From the NCBI GenBank assembly GCA_036346275.1, contig CM070724.1:49725038-49789037 (forward strand): a stretch of DNA of 64,000 nt, written 5' to 3'. Under the pieces are notes generated by a model. The model had not been told where the DNA came from, searched no databases, and saw only the letters and a program-made list of their open reading frames with translations. Made by a program: the position numbers and the translations under genes. The stretch's first letter is position 1, and every line of letters begins with the position of its first letter. Shown in pieces: positions 1 through 12,184 of this stretch. This stretch comes from Otatea glauca. Taxonomy: Eukaryota > Streptophyta > Magnoliopsida > Poales > Poaceae.

Positions 1-492
1 TAGAAAATCTAGAAAATGGCAACAATCTTCCAAAGATGAACCCTGTGGCTATTTGGTTCGCCTGGTCGGGTGAGGGGATGATATCACGTGAGCCGAGGTT
101 CAAGGGATTCGCCTAATGTACAGGACAAAAGACGAAGGAAGAATTTCGACTAGTCACAGAAACGGATTAAGAACAATAAGAACAAGTTATACTAGCTGTG
201 TAATGGAGCATCAATTTCTAGTTACCAAACTGGAAATAACATTTCACTTTAGACAGAGAAAACTTCTTTACTAAAGTTGCGAAGTTACACATACTGTAAT
301 AGAAGAAATTTAGAACTGGATGGTCAAGAACATCGAGGTCACTTCTTTATCAAATGCATTGAAACACATCTGCAAAACAAATGCGCAATAGCAAAAGTAA
401 GAAATCAACTTTGTGACTTCAAAACTTGTCCAGGGATCAGAGAACAGAAATCCTTACAATCACGCATCGTGCAAAGAAACAGCAGAAGCATA
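1..492. other. Flank of the copia element, nothing recognised
   Basis: No protein family, RNA gene or terminal-repeat structure was recognised. Short open frames here resemble no domain known to me. The stretch ends directly at the TGTTGG terminus of the copia LTR. Confidence 0.4.
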
Positions 493-1575
493 TGTTGGAA
501 ATATTAGGAATTTTCTCAATATTTTAATCCACAGAATTACGTAAATCATGATTAAACAAAGATGCATTTTTTGTTCAAAGCCAAAGGTACTAGATAACAA
601 ATTATCTATCTCATACGCAAAGACTAATGAACAAGAAATCAGCATGAATAAAACACGGTATAAGTTAATATACCCTTGAGCCGGTGCCACCGTTGGCACA
701 GCGCAGTGTAACATTCTCGCTCGCCATGACGGTCGAAGTAGACGATCACAAAGTTGTTGCGGTGAAGCGTTGGTGCAATGAAGAGGCGATGCAAAGCGAC
801 GCGCGCGGTGCGGCGATGCGCTTCAGAACACCTTCGAGCAATCGCGTGGTCGCTCCCCAAAACCTTATCGCCTTCTATCTCGAGCAAGATCTCAAGAAGG
901 GCGAGGTTCCGAGGCTCGCTTCCTCTCGCATTTGTGCGCAAAAAACAGAGGCGGGAATGCAAAGGACAAAGCAGAACAAAGGATGAATGGAGTCTGCGTG
1001 GGAGAGTTCTGCAGTTCGTAAAAGCACACCGTGGCTCTCCTTATATAGCCTCGCGACATGCAACGGGCAGAGCCGCCATTACTACCATCAACTCGTAGCC
1101 GCACAAGAATCGACGACCATTATGCCACCATCAACCACGTCCGCTATGTAATCGACGGCAGCATCGGGTCACATTAATCACTGCGTTATCGGGTCATATT
1201 GACTATCAAACGGCAAAACAAACCGCCCCGCCAAAGACATCACGTCCGGATCGCTCAGCGCCACAAGACGCAGACGTCTCGTCTCGCCTCGCCTCGCCTC
1301 GACTCGACTCGACTCGACTACGACTCGCGATCAAGCACACGCCACGCCACGCCACGCCTCGGCTCGGCTCGGCTCGGCATACAGCGGCGGTGTGCACAGC
1401 CTTTACCTTTTTCCACCTTGCTAATTGAGAGACACACAACTCAACTATTTAAGTTGGTCAAATCTTCTCTCAATTACCCATATGGTACTAAACCAATTTC
1501 ATGACTCCTAGTATTCTAATGGGCCTTTTGAATTTCTATTAAATTAATTATGGGCCATCCCATAATAATCTAACA
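493..1575 (-). repeat. 3' LTR of the copia element
   Basis: This is one of two near-identical LTRs with TGTTGG...CTAACA ends. A TATA-like TATATAA is readable on the minus strand at about 1041-1047, upstream of the transcribed direction. It contains a CTCGA pentamer tract (about 1280-1325) and a CTCGG tract (about 1355-1378) that differ in length from the partner LTR. Confidence 0.92.
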
Positions 1576-1590
1576 ATCCCCACCAAATTT
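1576..1590 (-). promoter_or_regulatory. Polypurine tract of the copia element
   Basis: Read on the minus strand this is GAAATTTGGTGGGGAT, ending at the LTR. A G-rich purine run at this place primes plus-strand DNA synthesis in LTR retrotransposons, and it fixes the minus-strand orientation of the element. Confidence 0.7.
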
Positions 1591-2576
1591 CAAAGGCACA
1601 TTTGAAATACTCTCGCCCAATGTAGTTTGATATACCGCTTTTCGATGGAGACCTGTTGAACTTCCATCTAGAACAAAGGTTACACTCATCCACAATCAAC
1701 AATGGACTATGCCTTGAATTGACAGCTTTGTGCGTAACAAGTTTCACCAAAAGTCCTTTATCGATACTAGGTCGCTAAATGCATCCCCGGTTTGGAGCTT
1801 ATAAGTCATACTCCTTAGCCTTTCATGAGCCTCTAGAGATCACCCAATCTCATAGACGTGACTAGCAATGAACTCATATAGGTGTATTCCTCATAAGATG
1901 TTCAGAGGACAACATCTCGCTTATCAAAGCCACTCTAATACATTAAGGTATAACCAACCCGCCATACGAATAGGAGAGTTATTGCATCTCAAACGGAGTG
2001 GACTAAGTATGTATACTCTCCTCTCACCAATCACTAGCTTGTCTCAACATCCTAGTTCACGGATCTCCGATCAAATAGGATGAGTTACCACTAAGACATG
2101 ACTTTATGTGGGTCTCAAGCCCATCTCCTCGATGCTTCATCTATCACATTCCGTGATAGTCCCTTTGTAAAAGGATTCGCTAAGTTTTTAGCCGTCTGAC
2201 ATAGTCCAACGCTATAACTCCGAGTTTCTCATTTTCTGACAGACTTCAACCGCCTCTTAACGTGCCTTGATGACTTCATGTTATCCTTAGAATCGTTCAC
2301 CTTAACAATCACCGCCGATTGTCACAGCTTCAAAAGAATAGCAGCACCGGTTTCTCAACCACCATTAAGTCCTTCACAAGTTCACGCAGCCACGGCTTCC
2401 ACAGAGGTCAGATCTAATGCCGTGAGTTCGCTTCCATTGTAGACCTCGTTAAGATGGTCTCGCTTGCAAGACTTCCAGAAACAGCTCCACCACCCAATGT
2501 GAACACATATCCACTTGTGGCTTTTATTTCATCAAGATCGATATCCAGCTTTGAATCACTATAACCCTCAAGTACC

Positions 2577-3529
2577 CTAGGTACCCGGTGTAGTGAATTC
2601 CATAACTTGATGTCCCTTTAGATAGCGCATTACTCTCTCAAGAGCATGCCAATGATTATCTCCCGGTTTGAAACAAACCGGCTTAGTTTGCTCACAAAGA
2701 AACGAGATATCGTGCCTTGTTGCACTAGCTAAATACATCAATGAACCAATTATTTGGGAATATCTCAATTGATCCTTTGCTATTCGCTGGTTCTTTCGTA
2801 ATAGCACACTTGGATCATATGGCGTTGGAGCAGTTTGCAATCGCTATAGCCAAAGCGATCAACACCTTTTCCACATAATGGGACTGCCAAGAGTAATCCC
2901 ACCGTCACCTTCTCTTAACAATTTAATGTTTAAGATGACATCCGCTACTCCCAAATCTTTCATTTCAAAGTTTTCGGACAAGAAGTCCTTGACTTCCTTA
3001 ATCACATTAAGGTTTGTCCCAAAGATCGATGTCATCAACATACGCACACATAATCACTCCTTCACCCCCACCATAGCGGTAATACACACATTTGTCACTT
3101 CATTCACAACAAAGCCGGCAGATGTTAAAGTTCTGTCGAACTTCTCGTACATCGCTAGGTGCTTGCTTAAGGCCATACAAAACTTCAACAACCTACACAC
3201 TTTTCCTTCATGACCCTTTACTACAAATCCATCAGTGATCCATATAGATTTCCTCTTCCAACTCTCCATTAAGGAAAGCCGTCTTTACATCCATCCGATG
3301 AATGATCGACCGTAGGAGGCGCCAAAGACAGTAGTACTCTAATAGTGGTCATCCGCAACAGTGAGTAAGTATCAAAGAAGTCCGCGCCTTTCTTCGGTAT
3401 AACCCTTGGCCACAAGCCTTGCCTTGTACTTTTCAATCGTACCATCGCCCTCGGCTTTTTCTTGAACACCCACTTACATCCTACTGTGTTTACACCCATA
3501 TGGACGCTCAACAACTTCCCAAGTTCCAT
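2577..3529 (-). pseudogene. copia reverse transcriptase / RNase H fragments
   Basis: Three minus-strand frames give copia RT pieces in order. 3529-3269 has GCKWVFKKK near the domain start. 3047-2859 has the NVIKEVKDFLSENFEMKDLG region. 2840-2577 has YSQIIGSLMYLA...TRHDISF and ERVMRYLKG, typical of the RT/RNase H boundary. They lie in different frames with stops between, so no full polymerase is encoded. In a live element this domain copies the RNA genome in cytoplasmic particles. The RNase H domain is not recognisable toward 1600. Confidence 0.85.
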
Positions 3530-4078
3530 TGCTCAAGATGGAATTATCTCACTGACCGCTTCCTTCCAATAGTCGTCCCGAGATGAATAAGCCTCCTCAA
3601 TGGTTCTTGGAGTATCATCCACTAGATATACAATGAAGTCATCACCAAAAGACTTTGTAGTCCTTAGTCTCTTACTCTTACGAGTTATTTCATTGCCCTC
3701 ATCTATTGGATTTTCCTCAAAATGGGCTCAATTTGTATAGGAGTGGAAGGTTTAGGAGAGAAGATAGATTCTTGGCCGATGAGCTAAGTGTCTCTTTCAT
3801 AGGAAATAAGTCCTCAAAGAATGTGGCATCATTCGACTCAAAATTGTACCTTCATACATATCAGTACTCAGATTTCACTATTAAGAATCTATATCCAACG
3901 CTGTGAAAAGCATAACCAATAAAGACACAATCAACGGTTTTTGGTCCAAGTTTACGCTTCTTTGGGATAGGCACATTCACTTTAGCCAAACAAATTTCAA
4001 GTACGTAAATAGGAGAAATTTAATCTTTTCCTCTCCCATTCCTCGAATGGTGTAATTTCTTTATTCTTTGTAGGAACC

Positions 4079-4631
4079 CTATTTAGGACATGACATGCAA
4101 CAATATAGCCTCACCCCACCATTCCTTGAAAGTCCCACTGCTTCTAACATGGCGTTAACCATCTCGCTTAGAGTACGGTTCTTTCTTTCTAACCCCGCTT
4201 GATTGGGGCGAATAGGAGGCGCCCTTTCATGGATTATTCCATATTCCTCAGAATAAATTAAACTCATTAGAAAAGAATTCTCCACCACGATCCGACCTAA
4301 CCCGCTTGATTTTTCTCTCAAGTTGGTTCTCGACTTCACTTTATAGATCTTAAAATAGTGAAAAGCCTCATCTTTTGACTTTAATAAATACACATAGCAA
4401 TATCTAGTAGAATCATCAATCAAAGTCATGAAATACCTCTTACCACCCTTTGTCAACTCCCCGCTCATCTCGCATAAATCGGTATGAACTAGTTCTAACG
4501 GTGCCAAGTTTCTCGCCTCTCTGCGCCTTGTGAGGCTTAAGAGGTTGCTTAGATTGCACACATACTTGACACTTAGAACCTTTGACTTGGGTAAATTTTG
4601 GGATTAAAATCATACTCGCTAACCGCATCAT
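4079..4631 (-). pseudogene. copia integrase core fragment
   Basis: The minus-strand reading gives LVHTDLCEMSGELTKGGKRY followed by FMTLIDDSTRYCYVYLLKSK. This is the retroviral integrase core with the first catalytic Asp in HTDLC and the conserved IDDSTRY segment. Further on, IRPNQAGLERKNRTLSEMVNAML is the degraded NGxxERKNRT region that carries the catalytic Glu. The pre-integrase cysteine region (CQVCVQSKQ) is in a neighbouring frame at 4631-4440. Frameshifts make it non-functional. Confidence 0.88.
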
Positions 4632-5099
4632 GCAACCAAGATTAATATGACAAAGTCGTGAATGCCAAACATCGCCTCATGATTACAAACATGATTCACA
4701 ATTTTATTCATGTCCGTCAAAGACAAGCGGAACAGCCTCCGCTCATAGCCTTTTCCAATAAAAGTTCCAATTTTAGAAACAACACATTTATTGGATTCAA
4801 AACTAGCTTAAAACCATCTCTACACAATAGAGACCACGACAAGGTTTTTATTTATCACGGCACGTGATGCACGCTCTCGGCCGCACGATTTTTCCCGAAG
4901 TAAACTTCAAGTCAATCGTGCCGACTCCACGCACAAATGCTCGCGACCCATTCCCATCAACACGGAGGTAGCCCTCGTGACTGGTAAAAGAGAATAAGGA
5001 TCTGTCAAGACAAACATGTATATTGGCCCCGTGTCAATCCACCAATCAGTGAACGACATACGATAGAACGGTAGGTATTGAAACATACCCGATGTTCCT

Positions 5100-5935
5100 C
5101 CTCAAGATTGCCAATAACAACGCTTGGCGCACTTTTTCGCTTATTGTCTTTACGATCGTGGCAATCCTTTGCCCAATGATCGCACCATTACGCATAAAGC
5201 GCTTCCCTTTCCTTTATTCTTCTTCTTCTTGAAGCTAGTAGTTTGAGCGGCCTTGTTCTTGTTCTCGTGCTTTTCAGACTTATTTTTATTCTTCTTGTTG
5301 AACTGAAGATTTTCTTTTGTACCACATTGGCACTAGAACTTTCTTTCCCACGTATATCTTTTGCCCTCGCTTTCTCCTCAACATTTAGAGACCCAATGAG
5401 ACCAAAGAACGCCGAACTCTTGTCTCTTGTGTTTTAGAGTAGTGGCAAAATCCTCCAAGAAGGTGGCAGCTTCACGATGATGCATCCCGCCACAAACTTG
5501 TCTGTAATGCACATGTAAAATTCTCAAGTTCTTTCAAAGGCTTGAACCTCATGAGCTGTTTCTACTACAGAGTGGTCATCGACCATCTTGTAGTCATGAA
5601 ACTGCTCCATGACATAGAGTTCACCGCTGCGCGGATACTCCGAATTTTGCCTCAAGTGCATCCCACATTTCTTTACCACTTGGCAAAATCATATATACAT
5701 CAACAAGATTTTCTCCCAAAATGCTAATCACGGCGCCTCTAAACAAAGTTATCCGCATGCGGTGAAGGCACTCTCCGCTCAGAGAGAGCCCACTCAGTCG
5801 TGGCTTGCCTTGCGCAACGTGATACACGCTCATGGCGCCAACCACAAAATCATCTTGGCGCGCTAACGCTTGTAATTTGAGCCATCAAATACAATGGCTT
5901 AAGCGCAAAATAAACCAAGAGTTGTAAAATTCCTA
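5100..5935 (-). pseudogene. copia gag with zinc-knuckle remnant
   Basis: The minus strand just inside the 5' LTR carries a gag-like frame: an FDGSNYKR-like start, then a stretch including GAMSVYHVAQGKP and DVYMILPSGKEMWDALEAKFG (5845-5621). A degraded CCHC knuckle with HWAKDCHDRK lies near 5160-5200. Stops and frameshifts interrupt it. Gag would form the particle; here it is a relic. Confidence 0.75.
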
Positions 5936-5951
5936 GCATAAGGTTTTGGAT

Positions 5952-7022
5952 TGTTGGAAATATTAGGAATTTTCTCAATATTTTAATCCACGTAATCACG
6001 TAAATCATGATTAAACAAAGATGCATTTTTGTTCAAAGCCAAAGGTACTAGATAACAAATTATCTATCTCATACGCAAAGACTAATGAACAAGAAATCAA
6101 GATGAATAAAATACGGTATAAGTTAATATACCCTTGAGCCGGTGCCACCGTTGGCACAAAGCGCAGTGTAACATTCTCGCTCGCCATGACGGTCGAAGTA
6201 GACGATCACAAGTTGTTGCAAAGAAGCGTTGGTGCAGTGAAGAGGCGATGCAAAGGCGAGCGCGCTGCAAGGCGTATGCGCTTCAGAACACCTTCGAGCA
6301 ATCGCGTGGTCGCTCCCCAAAACCTTATCGGCCTTCTATCTCGAGCAAGATCTCAAGAAGGGCGAGGTTCCGAGGCTCGCTCCTCTGTTACTTGTGCGCG
6401 CAAAACAGAGGCGGAATGCAAAGGACAAGCAGAACAAAGGATGAATGGAGTCTGCGTGGGAGAGTTCTGCAGTTCGTAAAAGCACACCGTGGCTCTCCTT
6501 ATATAGCCTCGCGACATGCAACGGCAGAGCCGCCATTACCGACCATCAACTCGTAGCCGCTACAAGAATCGACGACCATTATGCCACCATCAACCACGTC
6601 CGCTATGTAATCGACGGCGATTCGGGTCACATTAATCATCGCGTTATCGGGTCATATTGACTCATCAAACGGCAAAACAAACCGCCCCGCCAAAGACATC
6701 ACGTCCGGATCGCTCGCGCCACAAGACGCATCGCCTCGTCTCGTCTCGACTCGACTCGACTCGACTCGACTCGACTCAAGACTCAAGATCGCGACACGCC
6801 ACGCCACGCCTCGGCTCGGCTCGGCTCGGCAGGCAGGGTGGCACAGCCTTTACCCTTTTCCACCTTGCTAATTGAGAGACACACAACTCAACTATTTAAG
6901 TTGGTCAAATCTTCTCTCAATTACCCATATGGTACTAAACCAATTTCATGACTCCTAGTATTCTAATGGGCCTTTTGAATTTCTATTAAATTAATTATGG
7001 GCCATCCCATAATAATCTAACA
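5952..7022 (-). repeat. 5' LTR of the copia element
   Basis: This is the partner of the 493-1575 repeat, with the same termini and the same internal order. It carries a longer CTCGA tract (about 6735-6780). The element is read leftwards, so this copy is the 5' LTR. The sequence left of it does not clearly match an initiator-Met tRNA primer site. Confidence 0.92.
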
Positions 7023-7472
7023 AAGATATAGTACCAACTCACGACCTCTCTCACCTTTTGTCGCCTCCTTTTGACTCGATGGGAAATCGTTTCAAGATGA
7101 GGAAAAGCACGCCAATCAAATCAAGAGAGTATGAATACATCTTTCAATGCGATGTTATAGCTGTATTATTCACTAGATTAGACCACGAATTAGTGGATAT
7201 CTTCTCAAGTACTAATTTAGAAAGTTGCTATTAGATTGAAGAATTTCATGGTACATGGTTTGCAAATAGCCTAGATGACCAATTTGGCTAAAAACATGAT
7301 CCAAATGCATCTAATTCAAACTTAGTTAAAGAAGCTTTAAATAACATTCTTAATCTTACCTCCTCCATATAGCGTAAAACCTGTGGCAAAAAAAGGACAG
7401 GCTGCAATGAACAATCTAGAAAAGCACTACAAGGCACAATAGAGAGACTGATCTTTCTTCAAGGAGACGAGA

Positions 7473-7690
7473 ATGGCCCGCGGCTTCTTGGGTGGAGGAG
7501 GAGGGCGAGGAACCAAGCACGCAGCGCAGAGGAGGGACGGCGTGGACGGGGCGGAGGGACGGCGTGGAGGGTCGGACGGCGCGAGGGGCGACGCCGGACG
7601 GGCGGACGGGCGACGCCGGACGGGCGGACGGGCGGACGCGGACGCCGGACGCGCGACGGGCAGGTCTCGGCGGCGTGAACTCGTAAGACA
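7473..7690. repeat. GC-rich CGGACGGG minisatellite-like tract
   Basis: The stretch is dominated by irregular repeats of CGGACGGGCGGACGGG and GACGCCGGACGGG, much GC-richer than the AT-rich flanks. Open frames through it on both strands are low-complexity (Arg/Gly/Ala/Pro) and look non-coding. Nothing recognisable lies in 7023-7472. Confidence 0.6.
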
Positions 7691-7794
7691 AGCATCACCG
7701 ATTGATCGATTCCATATGCGCTTCTTTAGGTTTTTAGTTATGGGCTGTGGGCTTTAGGTGTATGTGGGCTTGAATGGGTGTATTTGTGATTTAT

Positions 7795-8016
7795 GGGCTG
7801 GAACAATTCCGGTAATTACCGACGGAATTTACCGATTTTTTCCGGATACCGAAGGAAACGGTCGGAACCGATCAAAACCGCTATCGTTATCGCTTTCCGA
7901 CAAAATTACCGATACCGATTCCGATTCCGAAAATTACCGAAACCGACACGTCCGATCGAAAAATTCCGGAAACGGTTTCCGGAATTCCGGGAATTACCGA
8001 TACCGTTTTCACCCCT
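7795..8016. mobile_element. hAT-like non-autonomous element, self-similar ATTACCG repeats
   Basis: Dispersed forward and reverse copies of GGTAATTACCG / ACCGAT / TTCCGG fill the stretch. It ends with CACCCCTAACT, resembling the TAGGGGTG ends of hAT elements in this window. The left end is unclear, so the boundary and any 8-bp duplication are not established. Confidence 0.5.
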
Positions 8017-8437
8017 AACTGTAGCATTCGGATACCATCAAGTTCTGCTCATTCAGTTTTTGCCCTGAAGTCATGCAATGCTAATGTGCTTTTACCCATT
8101 CTTTATGCTAATAATTTTACCAATCCTGTATTCCAGAAAAGAGCAGAACTTTTGTGCCTACAAAACTAATGTCATGCTATATTGCTATCAAGACATCGCT
8201 AAGCAAATATGGTGTTTGATTGTCATATATGGTTTGCATATGGTTGGGCTTTGAAGTTCTTGATCGTCCATTCTAACTGATTCTGATTCCTTTCGTCATT
8301 TTGGAAAACAAATAATAATGGTCCGTGCGTGTGTAGAAATTTTGTGACAGGAACATGTTGAAAAACTGTCTCTGTGTGTAACATACGGTTAAAATAAAAT
8401 GGATGCGATTACATTATATGAGCACTTGAACAGAATA

Positions 8438-9373
8438 GTGTGCCTGTGACCTCTGCATAGACAACTGATGAGCAGACCTCACCGATCAGCAGGGGTGGAT
8501 CTACAGGGTATACCGGGTGGGCCACGGAATACCATGTAGATTTGGCCTAATCCATACATGATTAACGTTATAACCTGTCACAGCAACCTTGTAGGATTTA
8601 TAACTTTTGATCCGTAGGCCCGATCGTGCTAATTCGTTTTTAGTTAGATGCGTATTGGAATCTAGTTCTGTTCAAATTTCAAGTCAATCCAACGGTTGGA
8701 TCTCTAAGAATTCGTGATTTACCGAACACATCTACTCTGTTTTGTTGAATACGAAACAAATATTTGAGTCTGAATTGGAGTGAAGTTTTTGTAGATCAAA
8801 AATTTGATTTTAACTTCCGCGCAATCATTCACCCCCCTCTGATTGCTAGTTTAGTATATTTCGATTCTACACATATACTTTATTCGACTCTTACTATAGC
8901 ACATAATTATATCTTTATTTATTGTTTATCTTAGTTAGTATTTTAACCACTAAATGGACGTATTTTATTTGCAAGGTTTTTAAATTATGAAGAGGAACGG
9001 AGACATTGCATCTCTTTTTCTAAACATGCAAAGAAAGAAGGTCTGCTACATTTCACCTCCTCTCTCGTCACAAACTGCAACATTGAGCGAGATATTTTCT
9101 TCAAAATGGAAGAAGATGATATAATCAAGAGTTTTATGGCCATTAGAAGGCGTAGACCGAACAAGAAGTAATATTATAGGTATATAAGCTTCTTTTAAAT
9201 AAATTATCTTGTTTTTAAATTTTTTTTACTTGTATACCGAATTGCTCAATAAATTTTAAATCGTTTACCGAATTATTTTTTGATCGACATACCCTAAACT
9301 TAAATCCTAAATTTGCCACTGTGTGCCTGTGACCTTTGCATAGACAACTGATGAGCAGACCTCACCAATCAGC
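8438..9373. mobile_element. 830-bp insertion flanked by 53-bp direct repeats
   Basis: The 53 bases at 8438-8490 recur at 9321-9373 with two mismatches. Between them, 8491-9320 begins AGGGGTGGATCTACAGG and ends AAATTTGCCACT. With the repeat's own C and G these read as CAGGGGTGG...CCACTG, a hAT-like terminal pair. An 8-bp duplication is absent; the flanking duplication is 53 bp instead. The insert has no coding capacity that I can see. Confidence 0.65.
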
Positions 9374-9514
9374 TCAGTTTTGCACAGACTCTGGCTGTGC
9401 ATCAAACTACCATGTAAACGAATCAACAATGTAAAAGCATATATAACGAAACGTAATGAGTCAACACAAGGGCTCCGTGGGCAGCGGCGGGACAAGGAAA
9501 CCGAGGGGTCTTGT

Positions 9515-10055
9515 TAGGGTGGGCATTCGGTTTTTTCGATTTGATTGGTTCGATTTTTTCGGTTTTAAAATAATTCGGGTTTTGGAAACTAGCAACCGAA
9601 TTTCTGACCAAAATAAAAAACCGAACCGAATTAATCGAAATATTTCGGTTCGGTTAATTCGGTTTTTCGATTAACCGAAATATGAATAAACACTAGGTAG
9701 ATTAGATTTAGTCCTTCTCATATCGCAACATAGAGTAGGGTTAAACCTACACAATATTCATAGATTATTACAATATAAGTATAATAGAACATGTGAATAT
9801 ACCAAACATATATATAAATGTATTAGAATATGAGAATTGTTTAGTAATTTTAGGAAGAATATTATAAAAGTGGTATTGTATGTGGGCTATTCGGTTATTT
9901 CGGTTTTTGGAAGTCAAAAGCCGAACCGAACATCAAAAACCGAATTATACCAAAACAAAAACCGAACCGAAAACCGAAAACCGAATAAACCGAAATAATC
10001 GGTTAATTCGGTTCGATTCGGTAATTCGGTTTCGGTTTAAAAATGTCCACCCCTA
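9515..10055. mobile_element. hAT non-autonomous element with 8-bp TSD
   Basis: The element starts TAGGGTGGGCATTCGG and ends TGTCCACCCCTA, imperfect terminal inverted repeats. It is flanked by the perfect 8-bp duplication GGTCTTGT (9507-9514 and 10056-10063). Both subterminal regions carry many CCGAA / TTCGG motifs; the middle is AT-rich and non-coding. Eight-base duplications are the hAT hallmark. Confidence 0.9.
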
Positions 10056-10063
10056 GGTCTTGT

Positions 10064-11509
10064 GGAGGAGGTCTATGGCGCGGGTGCCCGGACGAAGTCG
10101 ATACGGATGTCGACCCTGTGTCTGCATTAGAGGTCAGACGAAGGCGGGGAAGGAGGTGAGGCTGGCTAATACCCAGGTTGATGGATGGTTAACCGGGGAA
10201 AAACTGGCACCCGCTAGTTGGGCCGACCTTGTGATTCGGCGCGGCGATTCGGCCGGCGGGTCTGTATATTCATTCTCTTTCCGTTGCGTGTTCATTCGAA
10301 TCCTGGTCCCGATAACCGTGTGTACGCTTATATATCTCATCCTCGTTGATTCACGGACTCTTCCTTTTAATTTAAACCGTTATAACTCAGGTTCGTTAGA
10401 TAGGTGTTTAGATGTTTTTCTTTAAATAATAACATCCAATAGCTAATGTAGTTCAACTTAGTTAGAATCTACCAAATTAAAGGCCGTATGTTTTACTTTT
10501 TTTGTGAGAATTTATGATATATTTCATCTTTTTGTTAGAAAGATCCGTTGACTGTTGTAATTAGGGTCAACCAGATTAAATGCAAGATGTTTTACTTTTT
10601 TGTGAGAATTTCTAGCTTATTTCTCTTTTTTCTTAGCATAATATATAATAGATTTGTTGTTTCGTTTCTCACGGGCGTACGACCGTTGGTTTGGAAATGT
10701 AAGAAGAGCACTGTAATTCATGAATCCTAATATCCTATCCTACAATATTTCTTGACGGCGAACATCTGATCAATTGTTTTAAGACTTATTTGAATTTCAG
10801 AGTGGATAGAAAAGGTGATCAGCAATCATCAGATCCTTTCCAGAAGACTCAGTGTAGCCGCTTCCATGTCTGGTTACTTAGCACAGCAGGAGTTGGTGCA
10901 TTTTATTTATTTATTTTTCTGAAACGGATGTTGGGTACATGGTGACGACACCTTGCTGCCATTGCAGGAGGCCAAGGAGATGGCGTCTGTTGTTTCTGCA
11001 GGGCAAACCTGTAATCCACCGGGCAATGGTTAAGAGATTGGCGCCATGCCCTGTTTCACATTGGTTTGCTTTACGCAATACCTCATGACTATCACAGGCT
11101 CTCCAACTCCATTAGAACCGCAGCTTCAGAAAAGAACTACAAACTTGACTATTACAGAACTATTATATATACCAGCAGGCACATCAATTTTTTTTGCCCT
11201 CTGGACACACATATAACATTGTACTTTTCCTAACAGCTGGTATCTCATGAAATCCATCCCAGAATTAAGTGTTTGGATTTTTTTTATGGTACTCTTGCTT
11301 TCCTGTGTGCCATCTATTTTGTATGATCTTAGAAGGTTTTAGCGTGTACCAGTAGGTTTGTCACTGTAACCATTAATTGGACTAGCACAATCTAGCATTC
11401 TGCAGTTCTTCTGCGCCAATCACAAAAAGAAGTAATTCTTTGTGAATTCTTCCAAGAGCATGGTCATTAAATAAAAGCTGGATAAAATACCACTTAGGTT
11501 AAATTAATA
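10064..11509. other. Intergenic, no gene recognised
   Basis: An open frame of 121 codons (10060-10425, +) straddles the hAT duplication and matches no family that I recognise. The rest is AT-rich. From about 11030 it begins the first copy of a duplicated segment. Confidence 0.45.
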
Positions 11510-11601
11510 CTCCTGTGATCACAAATAATTGTTGTTTTAAACATCGATACGTTCTCTAAAACACAACTTTGACCACTAATTTCTATTATAACATATTTAT
11601 G
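11510..11601. mobile_element. Truncated Stowaway-like MITE
   Basis: CTCCTGTGATCACAAATAAT, then ACATCGATACG and CACTAATTTCTATTATAACATATTTAT, match the left third of the complete copy at 30528-30771. The right part is missing. Confidence 0.65.
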
Positions 11602-11995
11602 AACACGGAGAATCTAGTCGCAGCAATTGGTAAAAGTATTCTTGCTGAATTAAGAGGGGCATTGTGACGCTGTTTGATGCAAATGAAGACTGAACTCCTT
11701 CCAAAGAAAGAAAACAGAACGTTCGACATATATACGACTAGCGATATCCAATCGAGTCTGATTTTCAGAAAGAATGGACCATCGTCATTTACCCGTAGAA
11801 ATCTCGATGAAGGCAAAATCTCATAGCAGTGAAGGCGATCAATGTGAAGCTGTCGCTGAATGATTGCCAGTGTCTGACATCGGTTCGTTTTACTCCAATA
11901 TCCCATAACATTTCTTTTGTAATTCCACCAAAACCACGAAATTTAGAAAGGAACAGGGTGAGAGTATTGCTGAAGACATGTGATTCCTAGCTGCA

Positions 11996-12184
11996 TCAGG
12001 GTTTGAAATTTTGTTTTCGGTTCACGTCTCAGAGGTTGGTGAAATCCGAATTTTTGGCGAAATCTCGGAATTTCGGATGAAATCCGGTCAAAATTCAAAA
12101 AAAAAATTGAAATCCGAACTTTTTGAAATGAAATTTCCAAAATTTCGGTCAAAACTGCCGAAATCTCAGCAAAATCCAACCAAG
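11996..12184. mobile_element. Fragment of an AAATTTCGG-repeat hAT-like element
   Basis: The stretch carries repeated GAAATCC, AAATTTCGG and CCGAAATC motifs, like the complete element at 26050-27496. It starts near CAGGGTTTGAAATTTTG. Ends and duplication are unclear. Confidence 0.5.

Larger units (their letters stand above)
493..7022 (-). mobile_element. Ty1/copia LTR retrotransposon, degraded, minus orientation
   Basis: Two ~1.1 kb direct repeats (493-1575 and 5952-7022) both begin TGTTGGAAATATTAGG and end CTAACA. They bracket an internal region whose minus strand carries, in order, gag with a zinc-knuckle remnant (~5930-5100), integrase (~4631-4079), reverse transcriptase (~3529-2859) and the RT end/RNase H start (~2840-2577). 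That is the copia order. A purine-rich tract on the minus strand (1576-1590) sits next to the left LTR, as expected for the 3' LTR. All frames contain stops and frameshifts. The five bases outside each LTR (GCATA left, AAGAT right) do not match, so the target duplication has decayed or an end has been altered. Confidence 0.93.

Noticed and set aside
7416..7757. Open frames on both strands of the CGGACGGG tract
   Set aside because: Translation is repetitive Arg/Gly/Ala/Pro from a minisatellite-like sequence, with no recognisable protein.
10060..10425. 121-codon plus frame as a gene
   Set aside because: It starts within the hAT target duplication, lacks a recognisable domain, and reads into AT-rich sequence.
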